Below, piece by piece: positions 1-7,236 of a stretch of 23,310 bases of DNA. Below the pieces are notes generated by a model that saw only the letters and a program-made list of their open reading frames with translations, did not search any database and was not told where the DNA came from. The stretch is from Caryophanales bacterium UBA7581 (lineage in GTDB: Bacteria; Bacillota_I; Bacilli_A; RFN20; CAG-826): positions 1-23,310 of the forward strand of contig DLKT01000034.1 in the NCBI GenBank assembly GCA_002477825.1. Reading direction: 5' to 3'. The position numbers and the translations under genes are program-made. Position 1 is the first letter of the stretch; the number at the start of each line of letters is the position of its first letter.

Positions 1-470
1 ACTATTTCAAAATAACTAACTCCTAAGGCATCTGCAATTTCTTGATAAGATGGTTCTCGTTGATGAACTGCAATAAATTCTTCTTTGGCTTTGAGCGCTT
101 TATAGGCGCGGTCTTTAATTTGTCTTGATACGCGTAAAAATGAACTATCTCTTAAATAACGACGCATTTCCCCAAGAATCATGGGTACCGCATAAGTTGA
201 GAATTTGACATCGTGTTCTAAAGAAAAGTTTTCTACTGCTTTCATTAAACCGACAACACCAATCTGAAACAAATCATCTAAATTATCCACTCGTTTACTG
301 AATTGATTGACAATGCTTAAAACAAGCTTTAAATTTCCCATGATAATTTCATCTCGTACTGCTACATTTCCCTTTTGATACTCTTCAATTTTCTTTCTTG
401 TTTCATCAGAAGAAAGAACATGAAGAGATGCCGTGTCCACACCCGTAATTTCTACCTTGTGTTTCGCCAA
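1..470 (-). CDS. sigG: RNA polymerase sigma-G factor, late forespore (3' end cut by window)
   Basis: Forespore-specific sigma-70 family factor that drives late forespore genes. The product begins MAKHKVEITGVDT and continues through a typical region 2 (NLKLVLSIVNQF, LDDLFQIGVVGLMKAVENF, KFSTYAVPMILGEMRRYLRD) into region 3 (RVSRQIKDRAYKALKAKEEF), then runs off the window at about residue 156 with an open frame. The N-terminal VEI-GVDT signature and the RRYLRD stretch match SigG rather than SigF or SigE. The start is TTG at 470-468, because it fits the family N-terminus and has an AAAGGAG ribosome site just upstream; no ATG fits. It lies 36 bases after sigE, the B. subtilis order. The ribosome site and the first base of the start lie in an 8-bp hairpin, listed separately. 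Region 4 is outside the window. Confidence 0.95.
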   Translation of the reverse strand, partial: MAKHKVEITGVDTASLHVLSSDETRKKIEEYQKGNVAVRDEIIMGNLKLVLSIVNQFSKRVDNLDDLFQIGVVGLMKAVENFSLEHDVKFSTYAVPMILGEMRRYLRDSSFLRVSRQIKDRAYKALKAKEEFIAVHQREPSYQEIADALGVSYFEI

Positions 471-490
471 TGCAAAGATCTCCTTTGCAT
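470..490 (-). promoter_or_regulatory. Hairpin enclosing the sigG ribosome binding site and start codon
   Basis: Read on the minus strand, ATGCAAAG, loop GAGAT, CTTTGCAT forms a perfect 8-bp stem with a 5-base loop (arms 483-490 and 470-477). The AAAG of the AAAGGAG Shine-Dalgarno lies in the 5' arm, its GAG is in the loop, and the last stem base is the first U of the UUG start codon. In RNA this would mask ribosome entry. That is consistent with restrained sigG translation, which I recall being reported for the B. subtilis sigG leader. The structure is seen in the sequence; its function is inferred. Confidence 0.6.
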
Positions 491-506
491 ATAGTTTGGC
501 TAAAAA

Positions 507-1196
507 TTATTTATGTAAACCGACTTTAAGTTTTTTTAGTATTTTCTTTTCTAATCTAGAGATATAGGATTGCGAAATACCTAAATAAGCCGCTACTTCT
601 TTTTGTGTCATTTCTTCTTTGCCATTTAAACCAAAACGCATGCTTAAGATTTCTTGTTCTCTCGGTTTAAGTTTTGCGATTTCATCCAAGAGATTTTCTT
701 TTTCATCATCGTGATTCATTTCTTCAATAACTTCATGAGAATCCAGACTCAAGATATCGGACAATAATAACTCGTTCCCATCGTAATCACGGTTTAGGGG
801 CTCATCGAGACTGACTTCATTCTTTTGTTTCGATTTTTTTCGTAAATACATGAGAATTTCGTTTTCTATACATCTTGAAGCATAGGTCGCTAATTTAATA
901 TTTTTATCACACTTAAAAGTGGTAATGGCTTTAATTAAGCCGAGCGTTCCAATACTGATAAGATCTTCTAAATTATACAAATTATTTTCGTAGCGTTTAG
1001 CTACATAAACCACTAAACGAAGATTGTGTTCAATGAGCGTATTACGGGCTTTTAAAGAACCCTTTCGATATTCTTCAATGGCTTCTTGCTCTTCTTCTTT
1101 CGATAGTGGTGCTGGTAGTATTTCTTTTCCATTAATATAAAGAACACTACCTTTAGAGAAAAAAAACTTTTTAATTCTTTCTAAGAGTTTTATCAT
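507..1196 (-). CDS. sigE: Sporulation sigma factor pro-sigma-E (mother cell)
   Basis: Mother-cell sigma factor made as an inactive membrane-associated precursor and cleaved by SpoIIGA. The 229 residues hold region 2 (about 58-121, with YNLEDLISIGTLGLIKAI and IKLATYASRCIENEILMYLR), the linker motif SLDEPLNRDYDGNELLLSD, and a region 4 helix-turn-helix (about 197-225, GISQSYISRLEKKI). These match B. subtilis SigE closely. The N-terminal pro-sequence (MIKLLERIKKFFFSKGSVLY, before INGKEILPAPLS) is basic and amphipathic but roughly 8 residues shorter than the Bacillus one as I remember it. The ATG lies 3 bases after the spoIIGA stop with no clear Shine-Dalgarno, so translation is probably coupled to spoIIGA. 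The 3' end is 36 bases from the sigG start. Confidence 0.96.
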   Translation of the reverse strand: MIKLLERIKKFFFSKGSVLYINGKEILPAPLSKEEEQEAIEEYRKGSLKARNTLIEHNLRLVVYVAKRYENNLYNLEDLISIGTLGLIKAITTFKCDKNIKLATYASRCIENEILMYLRKKSKQKNEVSLDEPLNRDYDGNELLLSDILSLDSHEVIEEMNHDDEKENLLDEIAKLKPREQEILSMRFGLNGKEEMTQKEVAAYLGISQSYISRLEKKILKKLKVGLHK

Positions 1197-1199
1197 AAT

Positions 1200-1949
1200 C
1201 TAATTTAAATAGGCGTTGAGTAAACATTCACACCCATTAAAATCCTCCTTGCGATCGACAAGTGCAACGTAAACAAACGTCTTTTCGTCTTTTTCTTTTA
1301 ACGATAATAAAGCTTCCTCTAACGTGATTTTTCCTTCTTCTTGCATCGCTTCATATGTCATGGTTTCTTTCGTATTTTTAAGAGGAAACGGCCAGTTTTT
1401 CTTTAAGCAAAAGATGACCGGTACACCTTTGTACTTTAATGTATTTCCCGTATCAAAATAGCAACGGAACTTGGCTTTTTTCCCTTCCACCATTAAAATT
1501 GCATCCATTTTATAATTCTTTAGATGATAAATAGCGTCTACCGCTCTTATCACGAAAAATTGAATGACTAAAAATAATGGAATAACGAGTAAACTTAACA
1601 TACCACGCGGGGCATGAAGGGTAAAAACAAAATGATAAAGGCTAGCATCTTCGGTGATGAGACTCATTAATATGGCTAAACCATAATAACAAAAGTAATA
1701 GCATAATAATGGACTTAGAAAGTGTTTCTTAAAAAACAGAACAAAAATTAATACATGAACTAAAAGAATAATAATGGCCGCAATCCACCAGCGGAAATAA
1801 ATACAAAATATGATAGGACATGTTAATGTAACGAGCTTGAAACCACCCCTTTTTTTGAATCGATTTGTCGACACTCTGTTGACAAAGAATACACTCACTA
1901 AGCATAAAAGAATGTGAGCTACCACCATTAAGTCCAAATAGACATTCAT
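1200..1949 (-). CDS. spoIIGA: Sporulation sigma-E factor-processing aspartic protease
   Basis: Membrane-embedded aspartic protease that cleaves pro-sigma-E in the mother cell after the polar septum forms. At 249 residues it is shorter than the roughly 309 of B. subtilis. About five hydrophobic segments fill residues 1-140, starting with MNVYLDLMVV, a family-like N-terminus. A soluble domain follows with the catalytic motif F-D-T-G-N at 165-169 (Asp166 the predicted active-site residue), then LKYKGVPVIFC. The ATG at 1949 has an AGGTGA ribosome site six bases upstream. It precedes sigE by 3 bases, so enzyme and substrate are made together. A terminator separates it from ftsZ, so it needs its own promoter. 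Sequence identity is weak outside the DTG motif, but motif and context agree. Confidence 0.92.
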   Translation of the reverse strand: MNVYLDLMVVAHILLCLVSVFFVNRVSTNRFKKRGGFKLVTLTCPIIFCIYFRWWIAAIIILLVHVLIFVLFFKKHFLSPLLCYYFCYYGLAILMSLITEDASLYHFVFTLHAPRGMLSLLVIPLFLVIQFFVIRAVDAIYHLKNYKMDAILMVEGKKAKFRCYFDTGNTLKYKGVPVIFCLKKNWPFPLKNTKETMTYEAMQEEGKITLEEALLSLKEKDEKTFVYVALVDRKEDFNGCECLLNAYLN

Positions 1950-1967
1950 GCTGCATCACCTAGATGT

Positions 1968-2037
1968 ATCTTAATAAAAGATAAGGAAATAAAACGTCGA
2001 AAAAAAGTGGCAAGCGCCACTTTTTCATTTTTCGATT
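1968..2037 (-). promoter_or_regulatory. Candidate spoIIG promoter region with Spo0A-box-like sites
   Basis: This is the only non-coding DNA between the ftsZ terminator and spoIIGA. On the plus strand CGTCGAA (1995-2001) matches 6 of 7 bases of the Spo0A box TGTCGAA. On the minus strand AATCGAA (2037-2031) matches 5 of 7. Minus-strand TCGACG (2000-1995) and TAAGAT (1973-1968) could serve as -35 and -10 elements separated by 21 bases, recalling the over-long spacer of the B. subtilis spoIIG promoter. The -10 would place the RNA start very near the ribosome site, so the exact promoter is doubtful. Confidence 0.3.
2001..2025 (-). terminator. Rho-independent terminator after ftsZ
   Basis: Stem AAAAAGTGGC (2002-2011) pairs with GCCACTTTTT (2016-2025) around a four-base loop. 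Read on the minus strand the hairpin is followed by a run of T (complement of 2001-2006). It lies about 25 bases after the ftsZ stop and closes the dcw operon. Because the stem ends in A and T runs it could also act in the other direction, but no plus-strand gene is present. Confidence 0.85.
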
Positions 2038-2050
2038 CAATTGTTATTTT

Positions 2051-3145
2051 TTAGAAACGATCGCCTTTTAAGAAGTTAGGAAGAATGGATTCATCTTCTT
2101 CACTTTCTTCGTCTTCTTTTTCTTCTACTTTTTCTTCAACGATGACTTTTGGCGCAATGGGTTGCACGGTTGGTACGGCGGTAAAGTCATATTCTTCGGC
2201 AAAGTCAGTAGCGATAACACTGACGAGCATTTGGTCCGCTAATTCAGGGTTAATGGAAACGCCGAATTTCATATCTAAATTGACACCAGCTGCTTCCATA
2301 ATACTATTGGCGGCCTCTTGCGCCTCATATAAAGAAACATTGGTACCACAAGTAACAGAAATAATGGCACTTCTTGCGCCTTGAATAGAAACTTCAAGTA
2401 ATGGAGAAGCAATCGCTGAGGTTGCGGCTTCTTGCGCTTTATTTGGTCCACTTCCCATACCGAAACCAATTAAGGCAATACCGGCATTACGTAAGGTATT
2501 ATTCACATCGGCAAAGTCAAGGTTAATTACGGCTGGCATTAAAATTAAGTCGGTTACTGTTTTTACCGATTGCGCTAAAACTTTGTCGGATTCGGAGAAT
2601 GCTTCGGAAACTGGACATTGTCCGTTCATCATTAATAATTTATCATTGGAAACAACGATAATTGCATCCACATTTTCTTTTAATTTGCTTAAGCCTTCTA
2701 CGGATTGAGAAATTCTCTTCTTTCCTTCAAAGCCAAATGGACGTGTCACAATAGCGACGGTTAAAGCGCCTTCTTCACGAGCAATACGAGCGATGACTGG
2801 AGAAGCACCTGTACCGGTTCCTCCACCCATACCTGCGGCGATAAAGACCATGTCAGCACCGCGAACAATATCACGAATTTCATTTTCACTTTGTAAAGCA
2901 GCGGATTCACCAACAGCAGGATCTCCACCTGCTCCTAAGCCTTTATAAGAATCGTTGCCTAAGACTAAACGATTACGAGCTTTGGATGTGCTTAAAGCTT
3001 GTTTATCGGTATTGGCTACATAGAATTCAATGGCCGAAATATTTTCATCAATCATGCGGTTTACGGCATTATTACCAGCGCCACCGACACCGATAACAAT
3101 AATTCTAGCAACCGGTTCAAAATTATCTAATTCAGTTCCATCCAT
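2051..3145 (-). CDS. ftsZ: Cell division GTPase FtsZ
   Basis: Tubulin-like GTPase that polymerises into the Z ring at mid-cell and, in sporulation, near the pole. The 364 residues show the N-terminal nucleotide-binding loop VGGAGNNAVNRM (about 20-31), the tubulin signature GGGTGTG at 107-113, and the catalytic T7 loop NLDFADV at 208-214. A short acidic linker (about 335-350, EEKVEEKEDEESEEDES) leads to the C-terminal peptide ILPNFLKGDRF, which should bind FtsA and other partners. The ATG at 3145 has a strong AGGAGG site that overlaps the ftsA stop, so FtsA and FtsZ are produced from one message. The linker is short, so total length is a little below Bacillus FtsZ. A terminator follows directly. 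Confidence 0.99.
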   Translation of the reverse strand: MDGTELDNFEPVARIIVIGVGGAGNNAVNRMIDENISAIEFYVANTDKQALSTSKARNRLVLGNDSYKGLGAGGDPAVGESAALQSENEIRDIVRGADMVFIAAGMGGGTGTGASPVIARIAREEGALTVAIVTRPFGFEGKKRISQSVEGLSKLKENVDAIIVVSNDKLLMMNGQCPVSEAFSESDKVLAQSVKTVTDLILMPAVINLDFADVNNTLRNAGIALIGFGMGSGPNKAQEAATSAIASPLLEVSIQGARSAIISVTCGTNVSLYEAQEAANSIMEAAGVNLDMKFGVSINPELADQMLVSVIATDFAEEYDFTAVPTVQPIAPKVIVEEKVEEKEDEESEEDESILPNFLKGDRF

Positions 3146-3157
3146 CGTTATTTCCTC

Positions 3158-4399
3158 CTATAATTCGTCATCTAATATATCCACTTTTGTGGTTTTAATC
3201 TTTCTTGTTTTTTCACCTGTAGGGGTAGTTTCTTCTTCCATATCTTCTAATGGCTTTTCTGAACCTACAATTAAAATAGCGCCTAGGCAATTAGTAAAGG
3301 TTGGATTTCTTGCCCCTAAAGAAGTAGGTACGACCATGCGTAAATCTTTACATTCAAGTTGCTCTTTTAACATGGCACTTAAGCCATGGAATTGCGTTCC
3401 ACCACCCACTAAAATAATGGGTAGACGAGGAATCGCTCCGCCAAATTGAGTTGCTAATTCATGAATGGAATAACTGAGTTCGTTAGCGTATTCATGAATG
3501 GCATTTCCTACAGCTTCACGCCAATCGGCGTAATTGACTTTTCTCTTTTCTTTTTTCTCCTTATTCACTACAGTAAATAATGGTGCTTTAAAGGCATATT
3601 CTTGCTCATCAAAGCCAAAGAGTTCTTTGAGTTGTTGGGCATTTTTAAATTCAATTTCAAATTGCGAAACAAGTTTTTCAGTAATAGAGTCAAGACCGCG
3701 ATACTCAAAAGTCGAAGCAATGACTTGTTTACTTCCGATTAAAGAAATCGTTGTCATTCGTGCGCCAATATCGATTAAAAGAAAATCGTTAGGAATAGTT
3801 TTACTTTGTTTAGCGATTGCTAAGGCACAATAAGGCGCTACTAGCATTTTGGCATATTGAATATTAGCTTGTCGATAGGCCTTTTTATGCGATTGGACTA
3901 AATGAATCGGTAAAACATGTAATTTAGCTTTAATCGTTACACTATTGGAAGTTTCTCCAATTGGTGGATTCATATGCGTTTGCCCTTGATCTAAGATAAA
4001 AGCGTCGGGCAAAATATCAATAATCATGGAACCATCGGTTGTTTTGGCTTTAGAAACTTGTGAAATTACGTTTTCGATATCTAATTTAGCAATTTTTCCT
4101 ACTGGAGAAACAACACTGGTGGTTTGTGAGTGTTCAAAAACTTCAAAACCAAGAGGAGGAACGATAACGACGTATTTAGAAACAGAATCGTTTAAAGAAC
4201 TTTCTCCTTCTTTAATAGCTTGTGATATGGCTTTATTGACTAAAGCGGAATCACGAATTTCACCATCAATAACGGCTTTTTCATCCAAAGGGGCCATGGC
4301 CTTTTTTAATACGACGACTTCCCCATCTAATACATAACCGACAACATACTTAACTGCGCGTGAAGATATTTCAATCGCACCTATGATATTTGGTTTCAT
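3158..4399 (-). CDS. ftsA: Divergent actin-like cell division protein FtsA
   Basis: Actin-fold protein expected to link FtsZ filaments to the membrane and to the septal wall machinery. It has FtsA length (413) and order: N-terminal subdomain, a 1C-like insertion (about 80-180, including IIDILPDAFILDQG and NSVTIKAKLHVLP), then the second phosphate and adenosine regions. The adenosine motif VGGGTQFHGL (331-340) is intact. The phosphate-1 motif reads IEISSRAVK instead of the usual DIGTSK-type sequence, and phosphate-2 reads DIGARMTT instead of DIGGGTT. The C-terminus (EEETTPTGEKTRKIKTTKVD) is charged and shows no amphipathic membrane-targeting helix. Nucleotide hydrolysis or membrane binding may therefore differ from classical FtsA. 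Position between divIB and ftsZ supports the call. The ATG has an AAGGGG ribosome site. Confidence 0.9.
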   Translation of the reverse strand: MKPNIIGAIEISSRAVKYVVGYVLDGEVVVLKKAMAPLDEKAVIDGEIRDSALVNKAISQAIKEGESSLNDSVSKYVVIVPPLGFEVFEHSQTTSVVSPVGKIAKLDIENVISQVSKAKTTDGSMIIDILPDAFILDQGQTHMNPPIGETSNSVTIKAKLHVLPIHLVQSHKKAYRQANIQYAKMLVAPYCALAIAKQSKTIPNDFLLIDIGARMTTISLIGSKQVIASTFEYRGLDSITEKLVSQFEIEFKNAQQLKELFGFDEQEYAFKAPLFTVVNKEKKEKRKVNYADWREAVGNAIHEYANELSYSIHELATQFGGAIPRLPIILVGGGTQFHGLSAMLKEQLECKDLRMVVPTSLGARNPTFTNCLGAILIVGSEKPLEDMEEETTPTGEKTRKIKTTKVDILDDEL

Positions 4400-4414
4400 C
4401 TTAAGACCCCTTTC

Positions 4415-5335
4415 TTATCGAGTCGATAACAAGCACTTATTTTCCTTACCATCATAAGTACAAACCGTGCTCGTATACATTAACTCATTTATTGTATCAT
4501 GATTATAATAAATAACGTTAGTTTTTTTGTCGCTATCAACATTATTTTTTATATTCCATTTAATATTTGCAATAATCTTTTCCCATCGAGATTCTTCTAA
4601 AAAGTAGGAGAACGTTTCATCACGAAGTAAAATTCGGTGATAAATTTGATTTTCTCCTAGAAAATAAAAGCCAAAGAATAAGTGTTCTTTATTCTTTGAA
4701 TAAACGATTTCAAAATAAGTAGCTTCTTTTAAAACGTGGGGTTGAATTTCTTTTAAATGGCGGAAAAGTTCTTTTCTTCTTTCCACATCTTCAATTTCTT
4801 TATTTCCAACTTGGGTTTTAAAAGATAAATCAGAAATCGCGATAGGAACGTCATTTTCTTTAAAATCGTAGGTTGAATTTGGATGTTCTTTTTTAAAATT
4901 ATCTAAAAAAGTATCATTCGAAAGATAATACTTCATTTCACCATTCTCTTCTTTTTTTAAAACCGCAGCGATTTCGTCCACTTTCATCTCTAGTCCAAAA
5001 AGTTTCCAAGTAACCGAACAATCATTAATGTATTCTTTCTTTTTTATTTCTTTTTCTAATTTCTTGGCGTCAATAAAAAGTAAAGGAGTCCCTTTTTTAT
5101 AATTTGCATAGGAAAGGACTTCATCTATAGTTAGAAGATGGTTTCCTTGAATGGTGGTATTTCTTGCTGAAAAGACAGGTAAGAAAGGGGCAATGCAAAG
5201 AGAAACGAGGATTAAAGAAAAAACGACAAGACGAAAAATAAAGGATTGTTTCTCCGATTGTTTTTTTTCTTGTCTCTTTTTTTCAAAAGCTGCAATTCTT
5301 TCTTCACTAACGCTTGTGAGTAGTTCCTCTTCCAT
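4415..5335 (-). CDS. divIB: Divisome protein DivIB (FtsQ family)
   Basis: Bitopic membrane protein that joins FtsL and the FtsW-PBP2B synthase in the divisome. The 306 residues show a charged cytoplasmic tail (1-31), one membrane helix (about 32-56, FIFRLVVFSLILVSLCIAPF), and an external POTRA domain (about 59-130) with TIQGNHLLTIDEVLSYA and the G-T-P-L-L-F-I-D pattern typical of FtsQ/DivIB. A beta domain follows with little recognisable sequence. The start overlaps the murB end by 29 bases and has only a weak purine-rich ribosome site, so translational coupling is likely. The gene sits between murB and ftsA, where B. subtilis has divIB plus small extra genes (ylxW, ylxX, sbp), which are absent here. 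Confidence 0.93.
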   Translation of the reverse strand: MEEELLTSVSEERIAAFEKKRQEKKQSEKQSFIFRLVVFSLILVSLCIAPFLPVFSARNTTIQGNHLLTIDEVLSYANYKKGTPLLFIDAKKLEKEIKKKEYINDCSVTWKLFGLEMKVDEIAAVLKKEENGEMKYYLSNDTFLDNFKKEHPNSTYDFKENDVPIAISDLSFKTQVGNKEIEDVERRKELFRHLKEIQPHVLKEATYFEIVYSKNKEHLFFGFYFLGENQIYHRILLRDETFSYFLEESRWEKIIANIKWNIKNNVDSDKKTNVIYYNHDTINELMYTSTVCTYDGKENKCLLSTR

Positions 5336-6209
5336 GTCTTTCTAAGTCCTTTGTTTCAATTTCTATTTCAAGTAAAATAGTATATTTATTATATACTATT
5401 ACCTGAATGAAGTAAACGAAATTCATGACTTCTTTTTTCGAGGCACCTTCTTCAATTTCTAAAAAATTCGCATGTTTTTCACTAATTTTTACTTTTCCTT
5501 TTTTGAATCCTTTTAGCCCTGCTTGCTCAATAAAATAGGCAGCTTTCCCTTCCTTTGGGTTTTTAAACGTAGAACCTAGGGTTCGGATTCCTTGCGGTTG
5601 ATGCTCTATTCGATAGGTGTGATTTTTCTCTTTCGAGTCTAATATTTCTTTTTTATCTCCTTTTTCTAAACGAAATTTAGCGCGTAAAATGATGCCTAAA
5701 TCTTCATGTTGAAAACGAGAAGAACGATAAGAAAAATCAAGATCCTCTTTTGAATAAATAACGATTTCTCCATTATCTAACATACACATAACATCGATTA
5801 AGGTATCGGAAATCGTATCATGAAAAGCACCCGCGTTATTATAGATAGCGCCTCCTACTTCGCCAGGAATATCAATTAAACCCGTGAAATGAAGATATCC
5901 TTGCTCTATCATCATTCTTGATAAGACCACTAAAGAAACACCAGCATCTACAATAACGTAATCATTTATTACCTGTATGTTTTTCATAGCGATATGGAGC
6001 GCTACTGTATTTTGATATTCATCCTCAAATAAAAGATTACTTCCTTTCCCATATACAAAATACGATAAACCGAATTGATGGACTTTCTGTAAGGTTTTAT
6101 AGCATTCTTCTATACTATGAATTTCAATTTTAGCATCAACTTTACCACCGATTTGGACATATGAACTCTTCTTCATCGGATAATCGACAAATATTCTTTT
6201 ATCTTTCAT
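5307..6209 (-). CDS. murB: UDP-N-acetylenolpyruvoylglucosamine reductase
   Basis: FAD enzyme that reduces UDP-GlcNAc-enolpyruvate to UDP-MurNAc, in the cytoplasm, early in peptidoglycan synthesis. The 300 residues show the FAD-binding segment YGKGSNLLF (53-61), the IPGEVGGAIYNNAGAFH segment (114-130), the YRSSRF motif (161-166), and GSTFKNP (212-218), whose Ser213 is the expected proton donor. The usual late catalytic Glu region (LEIEIE) is near the end. I chose the ATG at 6209. An in-frame TTG at 6218 would add three residues but has no better ribosome site; neither has a clear Shine-Dalgarno. The start lies inside the last codons of murG (11-base overlap), suggesting coupled translation. 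It overlaps divIB by 29 bases. Confidence 0.96.
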   Translation of the reverse strand: MKDKRIFVDYPMKKSSYVQIGGKVDAKIEIHSIEECYKTLQKVHQFGLSYFVYGKGSNLLFEDEYQNTVALHIAMKNIQVINDYVIVDAGVSLVVLSRMMIEQGYLHFTGLIDIPGEVGGAIYNNAGAFHDTISDTLIDVMCMLDNGEIVIYSKEDLDFSYRSSRFQHEDLGIILRAKFRLEKGDKKEILDSKEKNHTYRIEHQPQGIRTLGSTFKNPKEGKAAYFIEQAGLKGFKKGKVKISEKHANFLEIEEGASKKEVMNFVYFIQVIVYNKYTILLEIEIETKDLERHGRGTTHKR

Positions 6210-7236
6210 TTTTTTCAATTTCTTTTAAGATAAGTGCACTTGAATCGAGGTTTTCAAAAGTCTTTAAATTCTCATGCATTTTATATAATTGTGAGGGATT
6301 ATTTTTTAAATCACGAAGGATAACTAAAAGTTCTTCTTCCGTAATACTCTTTTCTTTTACGCTTTTTGCTCCACCAATGGAAACAAAATATTTTGCATTT
6401 TCATCTTGATGGTGGTGTTTTACATAAGGAGAAGGAATCAGTAACATCGGTATTTTTAAATAAGCCGCTTCCATTACACTTGTAGCGCCCGCCCGCATAA
6501 TGATCAGTGATGCTCTTGCCATATATAAAGAGAGTTGTTCTGTGTACATTAATAAACGTGTCGATTTTCCCCACGTCATCTTTTTTGCATCTTCATAATA
6601 TTTCTTTCCCGTAATCACAATGAATTCATCTTCTATGTATTTAGAAACATGACTCATCTTTTCTAATAACGTCATAGAACCTAGACTACCCGCAACAAAA
6701 AGAATGCGGAAAGGAAGCGGATGATATTCTTTCTTTTGGTAGGTTAACGCCTCTATTGCTCGAGGATTACCATAGCAGAAAACCTTTTTTTGATACTTTT
6801 TGTTAACATTTAAATTAGGAAAACAACTAAATAATGCTTTTGCGTATTTTAAACTATATAAATTAGCATCTCCTAATATAGCGTTTTGCTCATGAAGATA
6901 ATAAGGAATTTTCTTTTTCTTAGCTAATATCGCCACAATAAAAGTAATAAAACCTCCGCCTAAGATCACCGCATCAAATCCATCCATCTTTTTTTCTAAT
7001 TCTTTCATTTTAGTAACTAGCGTTTTGACTTGAAGTGGATGCTTTTTATAATAACTGGCTTGCGTGGGTAACGATAAATAAATTTTATCAACGTCTTCAT
7101 CTTTTAATAAACGCTCTTCGAAGGATTTAGCTAAAACTAAATACGTAACGTCATGACGTTTTTTTGCCTCTTTTAAAAGGCTATACATAGGATAAACATG
7201 TCCTCCACTACCGGACCCGACGAAGAGAATGCGCAT
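6199..7236 (-). CDS. murG: Undecaprenyl-PP-MurNAc-pentapeptide GlcNAc transferase
   Basis: Membrane-associated GT-B glycosyltransferase that adds GlcNAc to lipid I, making lipid II on the inner face of the membrane. The 345 residues show the N-terminal glycine loop GSGSGGHVYP (7-16), HEQNAILGDAN (115-125), and the C-terminal donor-binding region with RAGATSVMEAAYLKIPMLLIP and HHHQDENAKYF. The GGGF loop near 93-96 replaces the more usual GGY. The ATG at 7236 has an AAAGGAG site and overlaps the end of ftsW by 29 bases. It is followed by murB in an 11-base overlap. The family and neighbours leave little doubt. Confidence 0.97.
   Translation of the reverse strand: MRILFVGSGSGGHVYPMYSLLKEAKKRHDVTYLVLAKSFEERLLKDEDVDKIYLSLPTQASYYKKHPLQVKTLVTKMKELEKKMDGFDAVILGGGFITFIVAILAKKKKIPYYLHEQNAILGDANLYSLKYAKALFSCFPNLNVNKKYQKKVFCYGNPRAIEALTYQKKEYHPLPFRILFVAGSLGSMTLLEKMSHVSKYIEDEFIVITGKKYYEDAKKMTWGKSTRLLMYTEQLSLYMARASLIIMRAGATSVMEAAYLKIPMLLIPSPYVKHHHQDENAKYFVSIGGAKSVKEKSITEEELLVILRDLKNNPSQLYKMHENLKTFENLDSSALILKEIEKNER

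Noticed and set aside
1861..1875. TTTGTCGAC in spoIIGA resembling a Spo0A box
   Set aside because: It lies inside coding sequence with no promoter nearby and does not complete the box (TGTCGAC); probably chance.
2085..4337. Plus-strand open frames across ftsZ and ftsA
   Set aside because: They are low-complexity, serine- or threonine-rich antisense shadows of confidently identified genes, with no family resemblance.
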